A DNA stretch of 64,000 bases from Streptomyces hygroscopicus subsp. hygroscopicus. GTDB taxonomy: Bacteria; Actinomycetota; Actinomycetes; Streptomycetales; Streptomycetaceae. The position numbers and the translations under genes were made by a program. The notes under the pieces were generated by a model. The model worked only from the letters and a program-made list of their open reading frames with translations, was not told the DNA's origin and searched no databases. Positions 18,116-28,324 of the stretch are shown here, piece by piece. The stretch is from NCBI RefSeq assembly GCF_030269125.1, contig NZ_BSSM01000004.1, positions 310,001-374,000 of the forward strand, given 5' to 3'. Positions within the stretch are counted from its first letter, which is position 1; each line of letters starts with the position of its first letter.

Positions 18116-18570
18116 GGTCTCCGGACGAGTGCGAACGTGCCCGTCGGCCGGGCCCGGCACACCGACGCTTCTCCAGCACCGGGAGCATCCGCGGCCCGTC
18201 GCCGGCCTGCGCGCGGTGATCGGTAGGGCGGGCGGACACCGCCCGCCCTCACCCGCGGGACGAATCGTCGTGGCCGGTCCCCGGGGAGGGCGGCCCAGCC
18301 CCTCGACGTCCCGATGACGAGCGGGCCGACTCCGCCACCCGGGGAATCGCGGAGGCCGTCCGCAGCACCGGCCGCCTGCTGGTGGCCCGGCAGACCAGAA
18401 AAGGATCCTGCGGGCCGCCCAGGCCGACGCCGATACCGAGGGCTGCCCGGACCGGACGATGGCGAGGGTCGCCTCGCCCCGCGTCCGCCGGATCACCCCG
18501 CCCCACACCGGACGGAACGACCACCAGTCACCCCGTCACGCGCCCTCCGGCAGCTCCCGACGAAGCGCTG
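18116..18570. other. Intergenic stretch beside transposase relic
   Basis: About 455 bases to the stop codon of the large minus-strand gene. No gene or regulatory site recognised. It may include further decayed insertion-sequence material. Confidence 0.4.
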
Positions 18571-21500
18571 TCAGCCGGCGAGCAGCGCCTCCACCGGCGA
18601 GACCGGGTCCCAGTCGGGGTCGAGGCCGGTCAGTCGCTCGGCGACCCGGCGCCAGGCCACCGGGTCCGTGCCGAGGCCGGAGCGCACGAGATCCGCCAGG
18701 ACGGTGAGGGCCTCGGCGGTCTCGGGTGGGGCGTCCGTGCGGCGGGCGGCGCCGCCCAGGTAGGCGAGCAGCCGCGCTGCCGGGGCTGCGAGGCGCACCA
18801 GGTCCGGGCCGTCGAGGAGCCCAGCCCTGAGCAGCCCGTCCATCTGGGTGGACGGCGCGCAGTGGAACAGGCCGCCCAGACCGTGCCGGGCCCGCTCCCG
18901 AGTGAGGCGCGCGCCGCCGGGCAGACCGTCGGGGCCCGGCTCGGGCAGCAGCGCCGCATGCCGCAGCCCCACGTCCTCGGGTACGCCGTCCAGGCGGACG
19001 AGGTCCTCCCAGTACGGGAGCGGGTCCTGGGCATGGGCGGCTTCCAGAGCGGCCCAGTCCACGGGCTCGCCCGGCGGAAGGGATTCGACGAGGTCACGTG
19101 CGCGCGCGGCGCTCTGGGCACGCCGCAGCTTCCGGACGAGCTTGTCCGGCGCCACCTCGCGGTCGAGCCGGGCGCGAAGGACGTCCGCGGGGTCGGCGGA
19201 CGCCAGGGCCTTCGCGCATACGGTGGCGGCGGAGGGCCCCAGCACGTCCCGCCCCGCGAGCCGCGCCAGCCGGCCGGCACCGCCGTGTTCCAACAGTCGC
19301 AAGCAGCCGAGCAGTTGATGCCCGAGGCCAAGTCGCCGGCCTGCTTTTTCCAGCAGCTCCTCCACGAGGTCGGGTTCGGCGGAGCGCAGCCACACCAGAC
19401 CGCCGGCCGGCCAGGCGGAGCCCTCGGCACGCCAGTCGGCCAGTACCCGGGCACCCAGGGACGGCCGCCCGGTGCCGGGCCGCGACCGGGTCACGATCCG
19501 GTGGACGGCGGGACGGGGTGTCCAGTGCCGCAGCAGGGCGAGGTCGACCTCGGTGTCGTCGAGGTCGACGAGGCCTTCCACCGCGCTCCGCTCCAGCCAG
19601 CGGGACTGGGCGGCGAGGACGCGCAGCGCGTCGTGGTCGCGGTCCGCGAGCAGCCGGGCGAGGGCGGCGCGCGGGGTGCGGTCGTAGCGCAGCAGGTACG
19701 CGGCGAGCAGCCAGGGTCCGTCGGGGCCGAGCCGGGGAAGTACGGCGTCGACCACCTCCGCGTCGGCGAGGCAGAGCAGGGTGCCCTCCGGCCATGCCCA
19801 CAGATGATCACCGCGCTCCAGAAGCCTGATCGCCTCGTCGGGGGTGCGCGGCCTGGTGCCGCCGAGGGACGTTCCCGCGCTCGCCGTCGGGCCGTCTCCG
19901 GACTGTGCGCGCTCCACCAACGCCGCCCAGGTCAGCCCCTCCGAGGCGGCTTCGGACGCCGTCACGGTCGCGGCCAGGCGGAGCCAGGCGTCGGGGTCGG
20001 TGCCGAGTTCGGCGCGCAGTCGACGGGCGAGCGCGGTCCGCCAGGCGTCGGCGAACGCGAGTCGCCTCCAGTCGTGGGGCAGCAGGAGAAGGCGCCGCGC
20101 GGGCAGCAGGGTGAGGAGTTCGCCGGAGGACAACACGCCCTGGACGTAAGCGCGTTCGGTGTGCTGCGCGCCGGATCCGTACGTCTCGGGGAGCCGCGCG
20201 CGCACCTGAGCGAGGCTGGGCGCCTCGTACGCGAGACCGTTCCCGGGCAGGGGGATGTCCTGGAGGGCGCAGGCGGCGGCGAACCAGCGGGGGAGGGCGA
20301 GGCCGGGCGCGGTCGCCGGCTCGTACTCGGTCAGCGCGCGCAGCACCCGGGGATCCCTCGGCCGGGGCGCACCGTCCGGGGCGAGGGAGTACAGCAGGTC
20401 GAGCGCGGCCAGAGCGTGCACACGGTCGCTCCGGTTGCGGGACACCCGGGGCGCGGGTTCCGATGCCGGGGTGACGGGCTCGGCCGCCGGTTCGGGCTCG
20501 GCGACGGCCTCAGCCGCGGCTTTGCCCGCCTCGGCTATCAGCTCCGCGACCGTTCCCCGGTGTTCGGGCAGCAGGACATCGAGCGCCGCCCAGGCTCGCT
20601 CCTGTTCGTCCAGATGCGCCTCCGTCAGCGCGCGCAGCTCGGCGAGCGCCGCGGCGCCCAGCAGATCCCGTTCCGCGAGGCGAGCGAGCGCGGCCAGGGC
20701 GCGGGCGGCAGGGCGCGCGGTGCCGATCAGCTCGACCGGGTCGAGAAGCCCCGCCGCCGCCATGCCCTCCGCCCAGACGGCGGCGCTCCCGTCGAGTTCC
20801 TCCTCCGCGAGGCGCCGCGCGGGCGGGGTGGTGTTCCCCGCACGACGGCCCCCGGCCCGCCACGGCTCGTTGAGGACGCTCAGCCGGAACGCGTGGCGCT
20901 GCGCATCGCTCGCCGCCTCGTGGCGGGCCAGCTCCTCGCAGGCCTTGGGCATGAACGGGGTCGCGGCATGGGCCGCGGCGAGGGCGCCGAGATCATGGGT
21001 GTACGGCTCGGACAGCAGGTGACGCAGGGTGCTGGTGCCCCGGGCTGTGGCGAGCAGCGCGGGCAGCCGGCCGGGGTCCGCGTACGGCTCGCCCTGCGCG
21101 CGCAGTCGGCGCGGCCCGTCGTTGTCCGGGGCGGCCAGGGCCGCGAGGACCGTGTCCACGACGGACCGGCTGAGCCAAGGGGCTGCGGCGGGGTCGTCGA
21201 GCAGGGCGTGTACCGCGTCCGGGCCGCTGCGCTCCCAGATCCTCAGCAGGGCGTACTGCTGGGCGACTTGGCGCGCGCCCCACCGCAGTGCCGGCACCAC
21301 GAGCTGCGGGTCGCCCGAGCCGAGCAGCGGGGCGAGCCAGGTGCGCGGGACCTGGCCGTGCGGCGCCGTCAGCTCGGCGCGCAACGCGTCGTCCAGCGGC
21401 ACGGTGTCGAGCCGCTCGGCGATGGTGCGGCGCAGGGACTGGGTGGTGCGCGGGTTGCGATAGACGGCCGCGGCGACCTGGGCGTCGCCGACCGCCACCA

Positions 21501-22077
21501 GCCGGGCGAGGACCCGGGTGTCGAGCCGGGGATGGCGGGCCAGGGCTGCCCGGGTGCGGGTGTCACCGTGGTGGACGACGGCGGTGAGGAGGGCGGCCCC
21601 CGGCAGAGCCCCGCCGGCGAGAAGCTCCGTCGTCACCCGCTCGGGCAGCGCGGCGAACGCGGCGGCGGCATGCTGCGGCTCCGCGTGTTCGAGGAGCAGG
21701 CCGAGCGTGCGGTGGACACTGCGGGGAGCCGGAGGACGGAGCGCGTCGTCGGGCGTCGACGGCACCGGCGGTGCGGCGAGCAGCTCGGGCAGACTGCCGC
21801 GGTGCCCGGCCAGCGCGTCGTGAAGCCCGCACCAGCGGCCGGCGTCCGCACCGAGGTGGCGCCTCGTCAGCTCACGGAGGAGCGCGGCCGTCTCGTCGTC
21901 GACTCCACCCGCGGCGGCGACCTTGGCCGCCACGGAGCGCGCGGGCCGCGCCCCCTCCACCGCCCGCAGCGCGGCACCACTCCTGGTGCTCGCGCCTTCC
22001 GTGTCCCGACCGGCGGCGACCATCTCGCGCAGCAGCCGCCCGGCCGCCCCCACCTGCGTTTTCGTCATGGTCGCCAT
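18571..22077 (-). CDS. 1168-residue repeat-rich cytoplasmic protein, function unknown
   Basis: A very large Ala/Leu/Arg-rich protein with no signal peptide or membrane helix. The N-terminal third has short helical repeats typical of variant leucine-rich or HEAT-type scaffolds: TAVVHHGDTRTRAALARHP, LVAVGDAQVAAAVYRNP, LGSGDPQLVVPALR. Similar pairs recur later (LADRDHDALRVLAAQSRWL, ALLRHWTPRPAVHRIV). Such proteins usually act as binding platforms. No enzyme motif is visible. The start is ATG 22077 (MATMTK) or 22068; neither has a strong ribosome site. It is followed upstream, on the same strand, by a Ser/Thr kinase gene 220 bp away; a functional link is possible but unproven. Confidence 0.85.
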   Translation of the reverse strand: MATMTKTQVGAAGRLLREMVAAGRDTEGASTRSGAALRAVEGARPARSVAAKVAAAGGVDDETAALLRELTRRHLGADAGRWCGLHDALAGHRGSLPELLAAPPVPSTPDDALRPPAPRSVHRTLGLLLEHAEPQHAAAAFAALPERVTTELLAGGALPGAALLTAVVHHGDTRTRAALARHPRLDTRVLARLVAVGDAQVAAAVYRNPRTTQSLRRTIAERLDTVPLDDALRAELTAPHGQVPRTWLAPLLGSGDPQLVVPALRWGARQVAQQYALLRIWERSGPDAVHALLDDPAAAPWLSRSVVDTVLAALAAPDNDGPRRLRAQGEPYADPGRLPALLATARGTSTLRHLLSEPYTHDLGALAAAHAATPFMPKACEELARHEAASDAQRHAFRLSVLNEPWRAGGRRAGNTTPPARRLAEEELDGSAAVWAEGMAAAGLLDPVELIGTARPAARALAALARLAERDLLGAAALAELRALTEAHLDEQERAWAALDVLLPEHRGTVAELIAEAGKAAAEAVAEPEPAAEPVTPASEPAPRVSRNRSDRVHALAALDLLYSLAPDGAPRPRDPRVLRALTEYEPATAPGLALPRWFAAACALQDIPLPGNGLAYEAPSLAQVRARLPETYGSGAQHTERAYVQGVLSSGELLTLLPARRLLLLPHDWRRLAFADAWRTALARRLRAELGTDPDAWLRLAATVTASEAASEGLTWAALVERAQSGDGPTASAGTSLGGTRPRTPDEAIRLLERGDHLWAWPEGTLLCLADAEVVDAVLPRLGPDGPWLLAAYLLRYDRTPRAALARLLADRDHDALRVLAAQSRWLERSAVEGLVDLDDTEVDLALLRHWTPRPAVHRIVTRSRPGTGRPSLGARVLADWRAEGSAWPAGGLVWLRSAEPDLVEELLEKAGRRLGLGHQLLGCLRLLEHGGAGRLARLAGRDVLGPSAATVCAKALASADPADVLRARLDREVAPDKLVRKLRRAQSAARARDLVESLPPGEPVDWAALEAAHAQDPLPYWEDLVRLDGVPEDVGLRHAALLPEPGPDGLPGGARLTRERARHGLGGLFHCAPSTQMDGLLRAGLLDGPDLVRLAAPAARLLAYLGGAARRTDAPPETAEALTVLADLVRSGLGTDPVAWRRVAERLTGLDPDWDPVSPVEALLAG

Positions 22078-22298
22078 GGTAGACACGGCACCGGCGTCCG
22101 CCTCGGGGCTTCGCGTCTCAGACCTGGGGAGCGGCCGTGGTCGACGGATCGCCGCACCACGGCGCCTCGGTGCGGCGATCCGTTGGTGGAATGCGCTCCC
22201 GCTCTCGACCAACCCGACGACGTGGTGGACGAGTGGTCGCACCGCCTCACATGACGGCAGCGGAGCCTGATCCCGCGCACCCCGTCGCGGCTCACGCT

Positions 22299-23978
22299 TC
22301 AGCGGCGACGGCCTTGCCACCAGCGGAACCGGCCTCCTGGCTCGGGGTTGGGAAGATACTCGACGAAGAGGCGGAGGGTTTTGACCGGAAGTGCGGTGTC
22401 GCTGTGGTTGAGGGCATGTTCCAGTCGGCGGCGGGCCGCGAGGAGATAGGGGGGTTTGAGGGCGCTCAGCCGGTCCTTGACATGATCGGTCAGTCCTGCG
22501 TGATGGGCGGCCACCATGACCCGGAGATAGGTGGCGCTCCGTTTCTCGCTGTCGCTGAGAACCGTGCCGTGCGTCTCGTCCAGGATGCGCGTGATGACAG
22601 CGTGCTGGTGGTTTCTGGCCAGGGCTTCGAACAGCTGCCGGAGCTCCGTCCACGGGCGTTCCCTGACAGCGATCAGCAAGTCGGAGAGTTCGCGCCCGAC
22701 GTCGACATCCGAGTGCCGATTGCCGGGGTCTTCGAGGGCGGCGACCAGCGCTGCCGTCTTTTCAGCCGGACGTTCCGTGGCCAGGAGTTCCCGAAAGGCC
22801 ACCGCGTCCTGTTCCCGGTCCCGCAGGGCGTCGAGGATCAGCAGGCAATCCCTTGGGGGTCGGTGGACGGCGGCCAGCTTCAGAAGCTCGTGCTTGCGCG
22901 AGTTCTCGCCGTCCTGCCCCAGGGCCGCGATCTGCCGGATGAGCGCTCTGACCGGTCCAAGGGCCCGTGCGAGTAGCTCGTCGGTCGCGTTCCTGCCAGG
23001 GTGTCCGGTGCCTGCGCGAGGGCGTTCCTCCCATGTGATCGAACGCCCCTCGTCCGGTCCTCCGTCCTGGCGTGATCGGTCTGCTTCGGTTGGGACGTAC
23101 GCTGCCGAGCCTCGTTCGCGTGCCTCGGAACCGTGGCCGTGCTGGAGTAGCCGCAGCCTGTCGGCGACTTGGGTGGCCGAAGAGGGACGGTGCCTGGGGT
23201 TCTTGGTCAGCAGGGAGATGATCAGTCGGTTCCACTGCTCGGGAAGATCAGGTGACAGGGTGCTGGGGGCGGGCGGCGCGTCGTTCAGGTGGGCCAAGAG
23301 GAAGCCGACCGCATCGGGAGCATCGAACGGCAGCCGACCGGTGACCATCTCGAACAGCAGACAGCCGACCGAGTACAGGTCGCTGGCCGGTTCCGGACGG
23401 CCTCGGGCCTGTTCCGGGGCCATGTACCGCGGGGTGCCGAACACGGCTCCGGTGGGTGTCAGCCGGGAGACCGTCGCGGAGCTGTTGAAGGCGCTTGCGA
23501 TGCCGAAGTCGAGCACTACCAAACGCTCCTGCCCAGTGATCATTATGTTGCCGGGCTTGATGTCCCGGTGCACGATGCCCGCCTGGTGGGCGGCAGCGAG
23601 CGCGCGGCAGATCCGTTCACCCCAGCGGGCGGCGGCTTCGAGGGGCACCGGGGTCCCACGCAGCCGCGTGTCCAACCCCTCGCCGCGCACCAGTTCCATG
23701 ACCACGAACGGTGTGGGCTGATCCGCGATCGTGGCTTCACCGAGGTCGTGCACCGTGACGATGCCCGGATGCTGCAGCCGGGCAGTGAACCGCGCCTCCC
23801 TGAGGAAACGGTCACGCACTTCACCGGCCCCCGCATTTCTCCCGGCCAGGGCTGAAATCAGCTTGACGGCTACGGGACGGCGCAGGGCCCGGTCGTACGC
23901 CTCCCACACCTCGCCCATCCCGCCTCGGCCAAGCAGGCGCCTCATCTCGTACCTGCCATCGAGGATCCGCTCCACCAC
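22299..23978 (-). CDS. Soluble serine/threonine protein kinase
   Basis: About 559 residues. The N-terminal Hanks-type kinase domain spans residues 10-275: GRGGMGEVWEA (P-loop), AVKLI (Lys about 39), IVHRDIKPGNIM (catalytic loop), LDFGIAS and YMAPEQARG. There is no transmembrane helix or PASTA domain, so it is cytosolic. The C-terminal region of about 200 residues is helical and repeat-like (HELLKLAAVHRPP, LIAVRERPWTELRQLFEAL), probably a sensory or docking scaffold. GTG 23978 is preferred because AAGGGA lies six bases upstream; ATG 24020 has no ribosome site. It is on the same strand as the 1168-residue protein, a possible substrate. Confidence 0.93.
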   Translation of the reverse strand: MVERILDGRYEMRRLLGRGGMGEVWEAYDRALRRPVAVKLISALAGRNAGAGEVRDRFLREARFTARLQHPGIVTVHDLGEATIADQPTPFVVMELVRGEGLDTRLRGTPVPLEAAARWGERICRALAAAHQAGIVHRDIKPGNIMITGQERLVVLDFGIASAFNSSATVSRLTPTGAVFGTPRYMAPEQARGRPEPASDLYSVGCLLFEMVTGRLPFDAPDAVGFLLAHLNDAPPAPSTLSPDLPEQWNRLIISLLTKNPRHRPSSATQVADRLRLLQHGHGSEARERGSAAYVPTEADRSRQDGGPDEGRSITWEERPRAGTGHPGRNATDELLARALGPVRALIRQIAALGQDGENSRKHELLKLAAVHRPPRDCLLILDALRDREQDAVAFRELLATERPAEKTAALVAALEDPGNRHSDVDVGRELSDLLIAVRERPWTELRQLFEALARNHQHAVITRILDETHGTVLSDSEKRSATYLRVMVAAHHAGLTDHVKDRLSALKPPYLLAARRRLEHALNHSDTALPVKTLRLFVEYLPNPEPGGRFRWWQGRRR

Positions 23979-24120
23979 GCCCCGTCCCTTCGCCGGCGGT
24001 CGATCGTGGCCCGCCAGCATAAAGCCGATCGCAGAGGCGGATATGACCGCAGACGGTGACGGTCTCATCGGCGGTTTCACAAAGACGTCGTCGGACGGGC
24101 TCCGTCATGGTCCATGGGGA

Positions 24121-24636
24121 TCAGATCCAGCGGTAATTGGTGTCGTCGAGGGCCGGAAGGAGGGCCACGGCGGCATCGAGCGGTGCGGTGGGAGTGGCCA
24201 GCGCGGCGAGCGGAACCGGTGGAAACAGTGCCTTGTCGTCCGTGTCCTTGTAGTGGCTCCAGACGAGGTGGCCGGCGCCGGCGGTGTCGTCGTGCTCGAC
24301 GGTGCGCAGACGGGCACGGGTGGGCTTGTCGATGTGCACGCGGAAGACGAGGTGGAGTTTACGGGGCGGGGTGGAGCCGGGGCGGGTGATCATGGCGTCC
24401 TGGATCCAGGTCAGATGCGGGACACCGGTCGCATCCGTGAGATCCAGACCCAGCTCTTCGTCGAGTTCGCGCGCGAGGGCCCGCTGGATGGGTTCGCCGG
24501 GTTCGACGTTGCCCCCTGGCAGGGTGTACTGGTCCTGGCCGTCCTTGGTGCGGTGGATCAGGGCGATCTCCTCGCCGTTGAACAGGGCTGCGGCGACGCG
24601 GATCTTGACACGGGTGAACGGCTCGGCAGAAGTCAT
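24121..24636 (-). CDS. Nudix hydrolase
   Basis: A 171-residue Nudix enzyme that would hydrolyse a nucleoside-diphosphate derivative. The Nudix box GX5EX7REUXEEXGU is complete: GGNVEPGEPIQRALARELDEELG, with the catalytic glutamates present. The preceding IALIHRTKDGQDQYTLPGG is typical of MutT-like members. AAAGGAGAG before the ATG at 24636 fixes the start. It stands on the minus strand after the kinase gene. The exact substrate is unknown. Confidence 0.92.
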   Translation of the reverse strand: MTSAEPFTRVKIRVAAALFNGEEIALIHRTKDGQDQYTLPGGNVEPGEPIQRALARELDEELGLDLTDATGVPHLTWIQDAMITRPGSTPPRKLHLVFRVHIDKPTRARLRTVEHDDTAGAGHLVWSHYKDTDDKALFPPVPLAALATPTAPLDAAVALLPALDDTNYRWI

Positions 24637-24807
24637 CGAGGGTGTCTCTCCTTTGGCGGGCGAGGTGTCGTGGTGTCCCTTGGACGCCCCGAACCTAACT
24701 GCCGACGAATCCCGCTGACTCTCCGACCGCCCGCGTCGGACCAACCAGTCACCGGGGCGGAAGCCGCGAGTCGAAGACCTGCGCGGGGACGGCGGTTGCC
24801 GTCGGCG

Positions 24808-25638
24808 TTGAACTGGTTGATCCGTCGCGGAACGCGTGGTGGATTGGTGCTGGCCGGCTTCGCGTCGCTGGCGGTGGCCGAGCTGGTCGCGGCGGCGCTG
24901 CGGCCGCAGGCCGGTCCGGTCATCGCGGTGGGTGGGGCGTCCATCGACGCGACGCCCGCGCCGGTCAAGGACTGGGCGATCCGCCACTTCGGCGGCAACG
25001 ACAAGCTCGCACAGCAGTTCGGCATCCTCGCCGTGTCGGCCGTACTCGCACTGACTCTGGGTATGTCGGCGGTGCGTTCCCGGCGGGCCGGAGCCGCCGG
25101 GGTCCTTCTCCTCGGGGCCGTCGGGGCGGTGGCCGCCGTCAGCCGCCCCGACTCCACCGCCGTCACCGACGCGTTGCCCTCCGTCGTGGGGGCCGCTGCG
25201 GGGGCTCTGCTTCTGTACGTTCTGACGGGCCGCCTGACCGCGGTCACGCGGTCACCGGCGCCGGCGCCCGGGTCGTCCGCCGAGGAAGCGGGAAAGGGTC
25301 CGCCCGCATCCGGAGGACGGGACCGGCGGGGATTCGTCCTCGCGGCCACCTCTGCCGCGGCGGCCTCCGCCGCGGTGGGCGCGGTCGGCCGGTCACTGAA
25401 CGCCTCGCACGGCCAGGGCGCGATCGCCTCACGCAGCAAGGCCGTGCTGCCGCGTCCCGGGTCACCGGCGCAACCGGTACCCCGGAGGGCCGGACCGCGC
25501 GTCCCGGGAACCAGCCCCTTCGTCACGCCGAACGCCGACTTCTACCGGGTGGACACCGCACTGGTGGTACCCAGGGTGGACGTCACCGGCTGGCGGCTGC
25601 GTATCCACGGCGAGGGCGTACGCCGTCCGGCCACGAGG
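24808..25638 (+). pseudogene. Truncated membrane molybdopterin oxidoreductase
   Basis: Residues 1-277 of a sulfite-oxidase-like oxidoreductase with N-terminal membrane helices. Four helices are visible (LVLAGFASLAVAELVAA, FGILAVSAVLALTLGM, AAGVLLLGAVGAVAAVS, GAAAGALLLYVL), then RRGFVLAATSAAAASAAV and the first strand of the catalytic domain, TPNADFYRVDTALVVPRVDVTGWRLRIHGEG. The frame then runs straight into the antisense end of sigK at 25639, so the molybdopterin-binding domain is absent; relatives are about 500 residues. The start is uncertain (TTG 24808 or 24817). Family context: in actinobacteria this gene usually sits with sigK and an anti-sigma gene. Confidence 0.75.
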
Positions 25639-26221
25639 TCATGCGGTCACCCCCAGGCAGTCACGGAGCCGGATGAGTCCGTCGCGCAGCCCGGTCTTGA
25701 CCGTGCCGAGCGGCAGCGCGAGCGCCTCGGCGACCTCCCGGTAGGTCAGGCCGCGGTAGTACGCCAGAGTGACCGACCGACGTTGCAGCTCGGTCAGGGT
25801 ACGCAGGCAGCGCCGCACCTGCTCCTGCTCCAGTCGGCTCTCGACCTGCTCGGTCACCTCGTCGTAGGCCGGCCGGTGTTCGAGCAGAGCGGCCTTGGTG
25901 TCGCGGGCCGCCGCGGCCTCCACCGACCGGACCCGGTCAACCGCCCCGGTGAGCGAGGGTGAGGATCCAGTTGATGGCGGTGCCACGCTCGGGCCGGTAG
26001 CGCGGGGCCGTGCGCCACACCTCCACCAGCACCTCCTGCGCCACGTCCTCCGACTGCGCCTGGTCGCGCAGGACCGCCCGAGCGACCCCGAGGCCGGAGC
26101 TGGCCACGGCGTTGTAGACCGCCGCGAAGGCCTCCTGATCACCCAGGGCCACCTCGTGCAGCAGGTGCTGGACGTCAGGTTTCGCGGCTGGGCTCGTGCC
26201 GATATGCACAGGTTCCTTCAC
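25639..26221 (-). pseudogene. sigK: ECF sigma factor SigK homologue, frameshifted
   Basis: The N-terminal sigma-2 region ([49 protein letters not shown]) lies in one frame from GTG 26221. The C-terminal sigma-4 region ([44 protein letters not shown]) lies in the next frame. The switch falls at 25944-25947, where a run of four C on the plus strand holds one base too many: removing one gives an unbroken [11 protein letters not shown] join. It is either a real frameshift or a sequencing error. No anti-sigma gene is adjacent. A GGGAG precedes the start. Confidence 0.8.
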
Positions 26222-26533
26222 TGGTTTCTCCCGTTGGCGTGGCAGGGCGGAACATTCCCGGGTATTCCGGGGCCACGCGAGCCGCGGATTGGTCGCGTGC
26301 GAAGGGCGGGCAGCATACGGCGCCTCCCGGGACGATCCACGCGCCGTCGCCGGGCACGGGCGCAGCGTGCCGGTGCCCGGGGAGACCGTGATCACGGCTG
26401 GTGGCGCGGGACGCCTCCCCGTATCCCGGCTCGTCACCCACACCCGCGGTCGTCGCCGACTCCTGTCGCGATGCGGTCCGGGAGGGGCTCGGCGATTCTG
26501 AAGACGTAGGCCAGGTGTCGGGAGGAGCGCCTC
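26222..26533. other. Divergent promoter region of sigK and the dehydrogenase operon
   Basis: 312 bases between the two divergent transcription units. GGAGGAG precedes the synthetase ATG. No confident operator or -35/-10 pair could be picked out. Confidence 0.5.
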
Positions 26534-28324
26534 ATGCCGAGGGAGACGATCCGCAAGGAGGCTGCACCGCCTGTGACGCCGCACCTCACCGACTACGAAC
26601 AGGCTCGCTCCGATTTCACCTGGTCACAGGCGCGCGGCGCGCTGGCTGGTCTGCCGGGCGGCGGTCTGAACATCGCGTACGAGGCGGTCGACAGGCATAC
26701 GGGGCAGGGCCGCGCGGACAAGCCCGCCCTGCGGTGCGTCTCCCGGGACGACACCGTCTCGACCGTCACGTACGGGGAACTGGCTCGTCGTACGTCCCGC
26801 TTCGCGAACGTCCTGCGGTCGCTCGGCGTCGGCCGTGGCGACCGCGTGTTCACCCTGCTCGGTCGATGCCCCGAGCTCTACACCGTGGTGCTGGGCACGC
26901 TGAAGAACGCCGGCGTGCTGTGCCCGCTCTTCCCCGCCTTCGGGCCGGACCCGGTGGAACAGCGATTGCGCCTGGGCGACGCCAAGGTCCTGGTCACCAC
27001 CGCGACCCTCTACCACCGCAAGGTGGCCGAGCGCCGGAGATCGCTGACCGGGCTGGAACACGTGGTGATCGTCGGGCCCGGTGCCGCGGACCTGCCCGGC
27101 ACGGTCTCCTTCGACGAGCTGATGTCCGCCGCCCCGGACACCTTCACGATCCCGCCGACCGCGCCCGAGGACATGGCCCTGGTGCACTTCACCAGTGGCA
27201 CCACGGGCACTCCCAAGGGCGCCGTCCACGTCCACGAGGCGGTGGTCGCCCATTACGCCACGGCCGCGTACGCGCTGGACCTGCACCCCGAGGACGTGTA
27301 CTGGTGCACCGCCGACCCCGGCTGGGTCACCGGCATGTCGTACGGCGTCATCGCCCCGCTCGTCCACGGCGTGACGGTGGTCGTCGACGAGGGCGACTAC
27401 GAGGCCCGGCGTTGGTACCGCATCCTCGGTGAGCAGAAGGTCACCGTCTGGTACACCGCTCCCACCGCTCTGCGGATGCTCATGCGCGTGACCCCGCGCG
27501 AGGGCCCGTACGACCTGCCGCGCTCCTACGACCTGTCGGCCCTGCGCTTCATCGCTTCCGTCGGCGAACCCCTCAACCCCGAGGCCGTGGTCTGGGGCCG
27601 GGATGTGCTGGGGCTGCCGGTGCACGACAACTGGTGGCAGACCGAGACCGGCTGCATCATGATCGCGAACTTCGCGGGCTGCGACATCCGGGTCGGCTCG
27701 ATGGGACGCCCCCTGCCGGGCATCGAGGCCGCTGTGCTGCGGCAGGGCGAGGACGGACGCGCCCTGGTCGTGGACGGCAAGGTGCGGGAGGTGGAAAGCC
27801 ACGATGTCAGTGGCGAGTTGGCGCTGCGCCCTGGCTGGCCGTCGATGTTCCGCGGCTATCTGCACGACAAGGAGCGCTACGAGGCCGCGTTCGCCGACGG
27901 CTGGTACCTGACCGGCGACCTGGTGCGGCGGGATGCGGACGGCTGGTACTGGTTCGTGGGCCGCGCCGACGACGTCATCAAATCGGCGGGCCACCTCATC
28001 GGCCCGTTCGAGGTGGAGAGCGCGCTGATGGAGCACGCGGCGGTCGCGGAGGCCGGAGTGATCGGCCGGCCGGACCCCGTCGCCGGGAACGTGGTCAAGG
28101 CGTTCGTCTCGCTGCGCCCCGGCATCGAGCCGTCCGCGGAGCTGGAACGGGAGTTGCTGGCCTTCGCCCGTCGACGACTGGGTCCCGCGGTCGCGCCCAG
28201 GGAGATCGCGTTCGACGAGAACCTGCCCAGGACCCGCAGCGGCAAGGTCATGCGCCGGCTGCTGCGTGCACGTGAACTCGGGCTACCCGTAGGGGACTTG
28301 TCCACCTTGGAGGGATCCGCATGA
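26534..28324 (+). CDS. Acetyl-CoA synthetase-like acyl-CoA ligase
   Basis: A 596-residue AMP-forming acyl-CoA synthetase close to AcsA. It has P-loop [10 protein letters not shown] near residue 220, acetyl-CoA-synthetase landmarks [15 protein letters not shown] and [11 protein letters not shown], and the hinge and catalytic Lys in [12 protein letters not shown] near residue 570. It should activate acetate or a related short acid with ATP and CoA. It opens a five-gene operon: the next start overlaps its stop (ATGA). Family members near acetoin or pyruvate dehydrogenase genes supply or salvage the acyl product. An acyl-ACP ligase role is possible given the ACP at the operon end. Confidence 0.93.
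   Translation: MPRETIRKEAAPPVTPHLTDYEQARSDFTWSQARGALAGLPGGGLNIAYEAVDRHTGQGRADKPALRCVSRDDTVSTVTYGELARRTSRFANVLRSLGVGRGDRVFTLLGRCPELYTVVLGTLKNAGVLCPLFPAFGPDPVEQRLRLGDAKVLVTTATLYHRKVAERRRSLTGLEHVVIVGPGAADLPGTVSFDELMSAAPDTFTIPPTAPEDMALVHFTSGTTGTPKGAVHVHEAVVAHYATAAYALDLHPEDVYWCTADPGWVTGMSYGVIAPLVHGVTVVVDEGDYEARRWYRILGEQKVTVWYTAPTALRMLMRVTPREGPYDLPRSYDLSALRFIASVGEPLNPEAVVWGRDVLGLPVHDNWWQTETGCIMIANFAGCDIRVGSMGRPLPGIEAAVLRQGEDGRALVVDGKVREVESHDVSGELALRPGWPSMFRGYLHDKERYEAAFADGWYLTGDLVRRDADGWYWFVGRADDVIKSAGHLIGPFEVESALMEHAAVAEAGVIGRPDPVAGNVVKAFVSLRPGIEPSAELERELLAFARRRLGPAVAPREIAFDENLPRTRSGKVMRRLLRARELGLPVGDLSTLEGSA

Noticed and set aside
18382..22254. 1290-codon open frame on the plus strand opposite the giant minus-strand gene
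   Set aside because: Its translation is Gly/Arg/Gln-rich without domains, and the minus strand gives sensible helical repeats. It is an antisense shadow.
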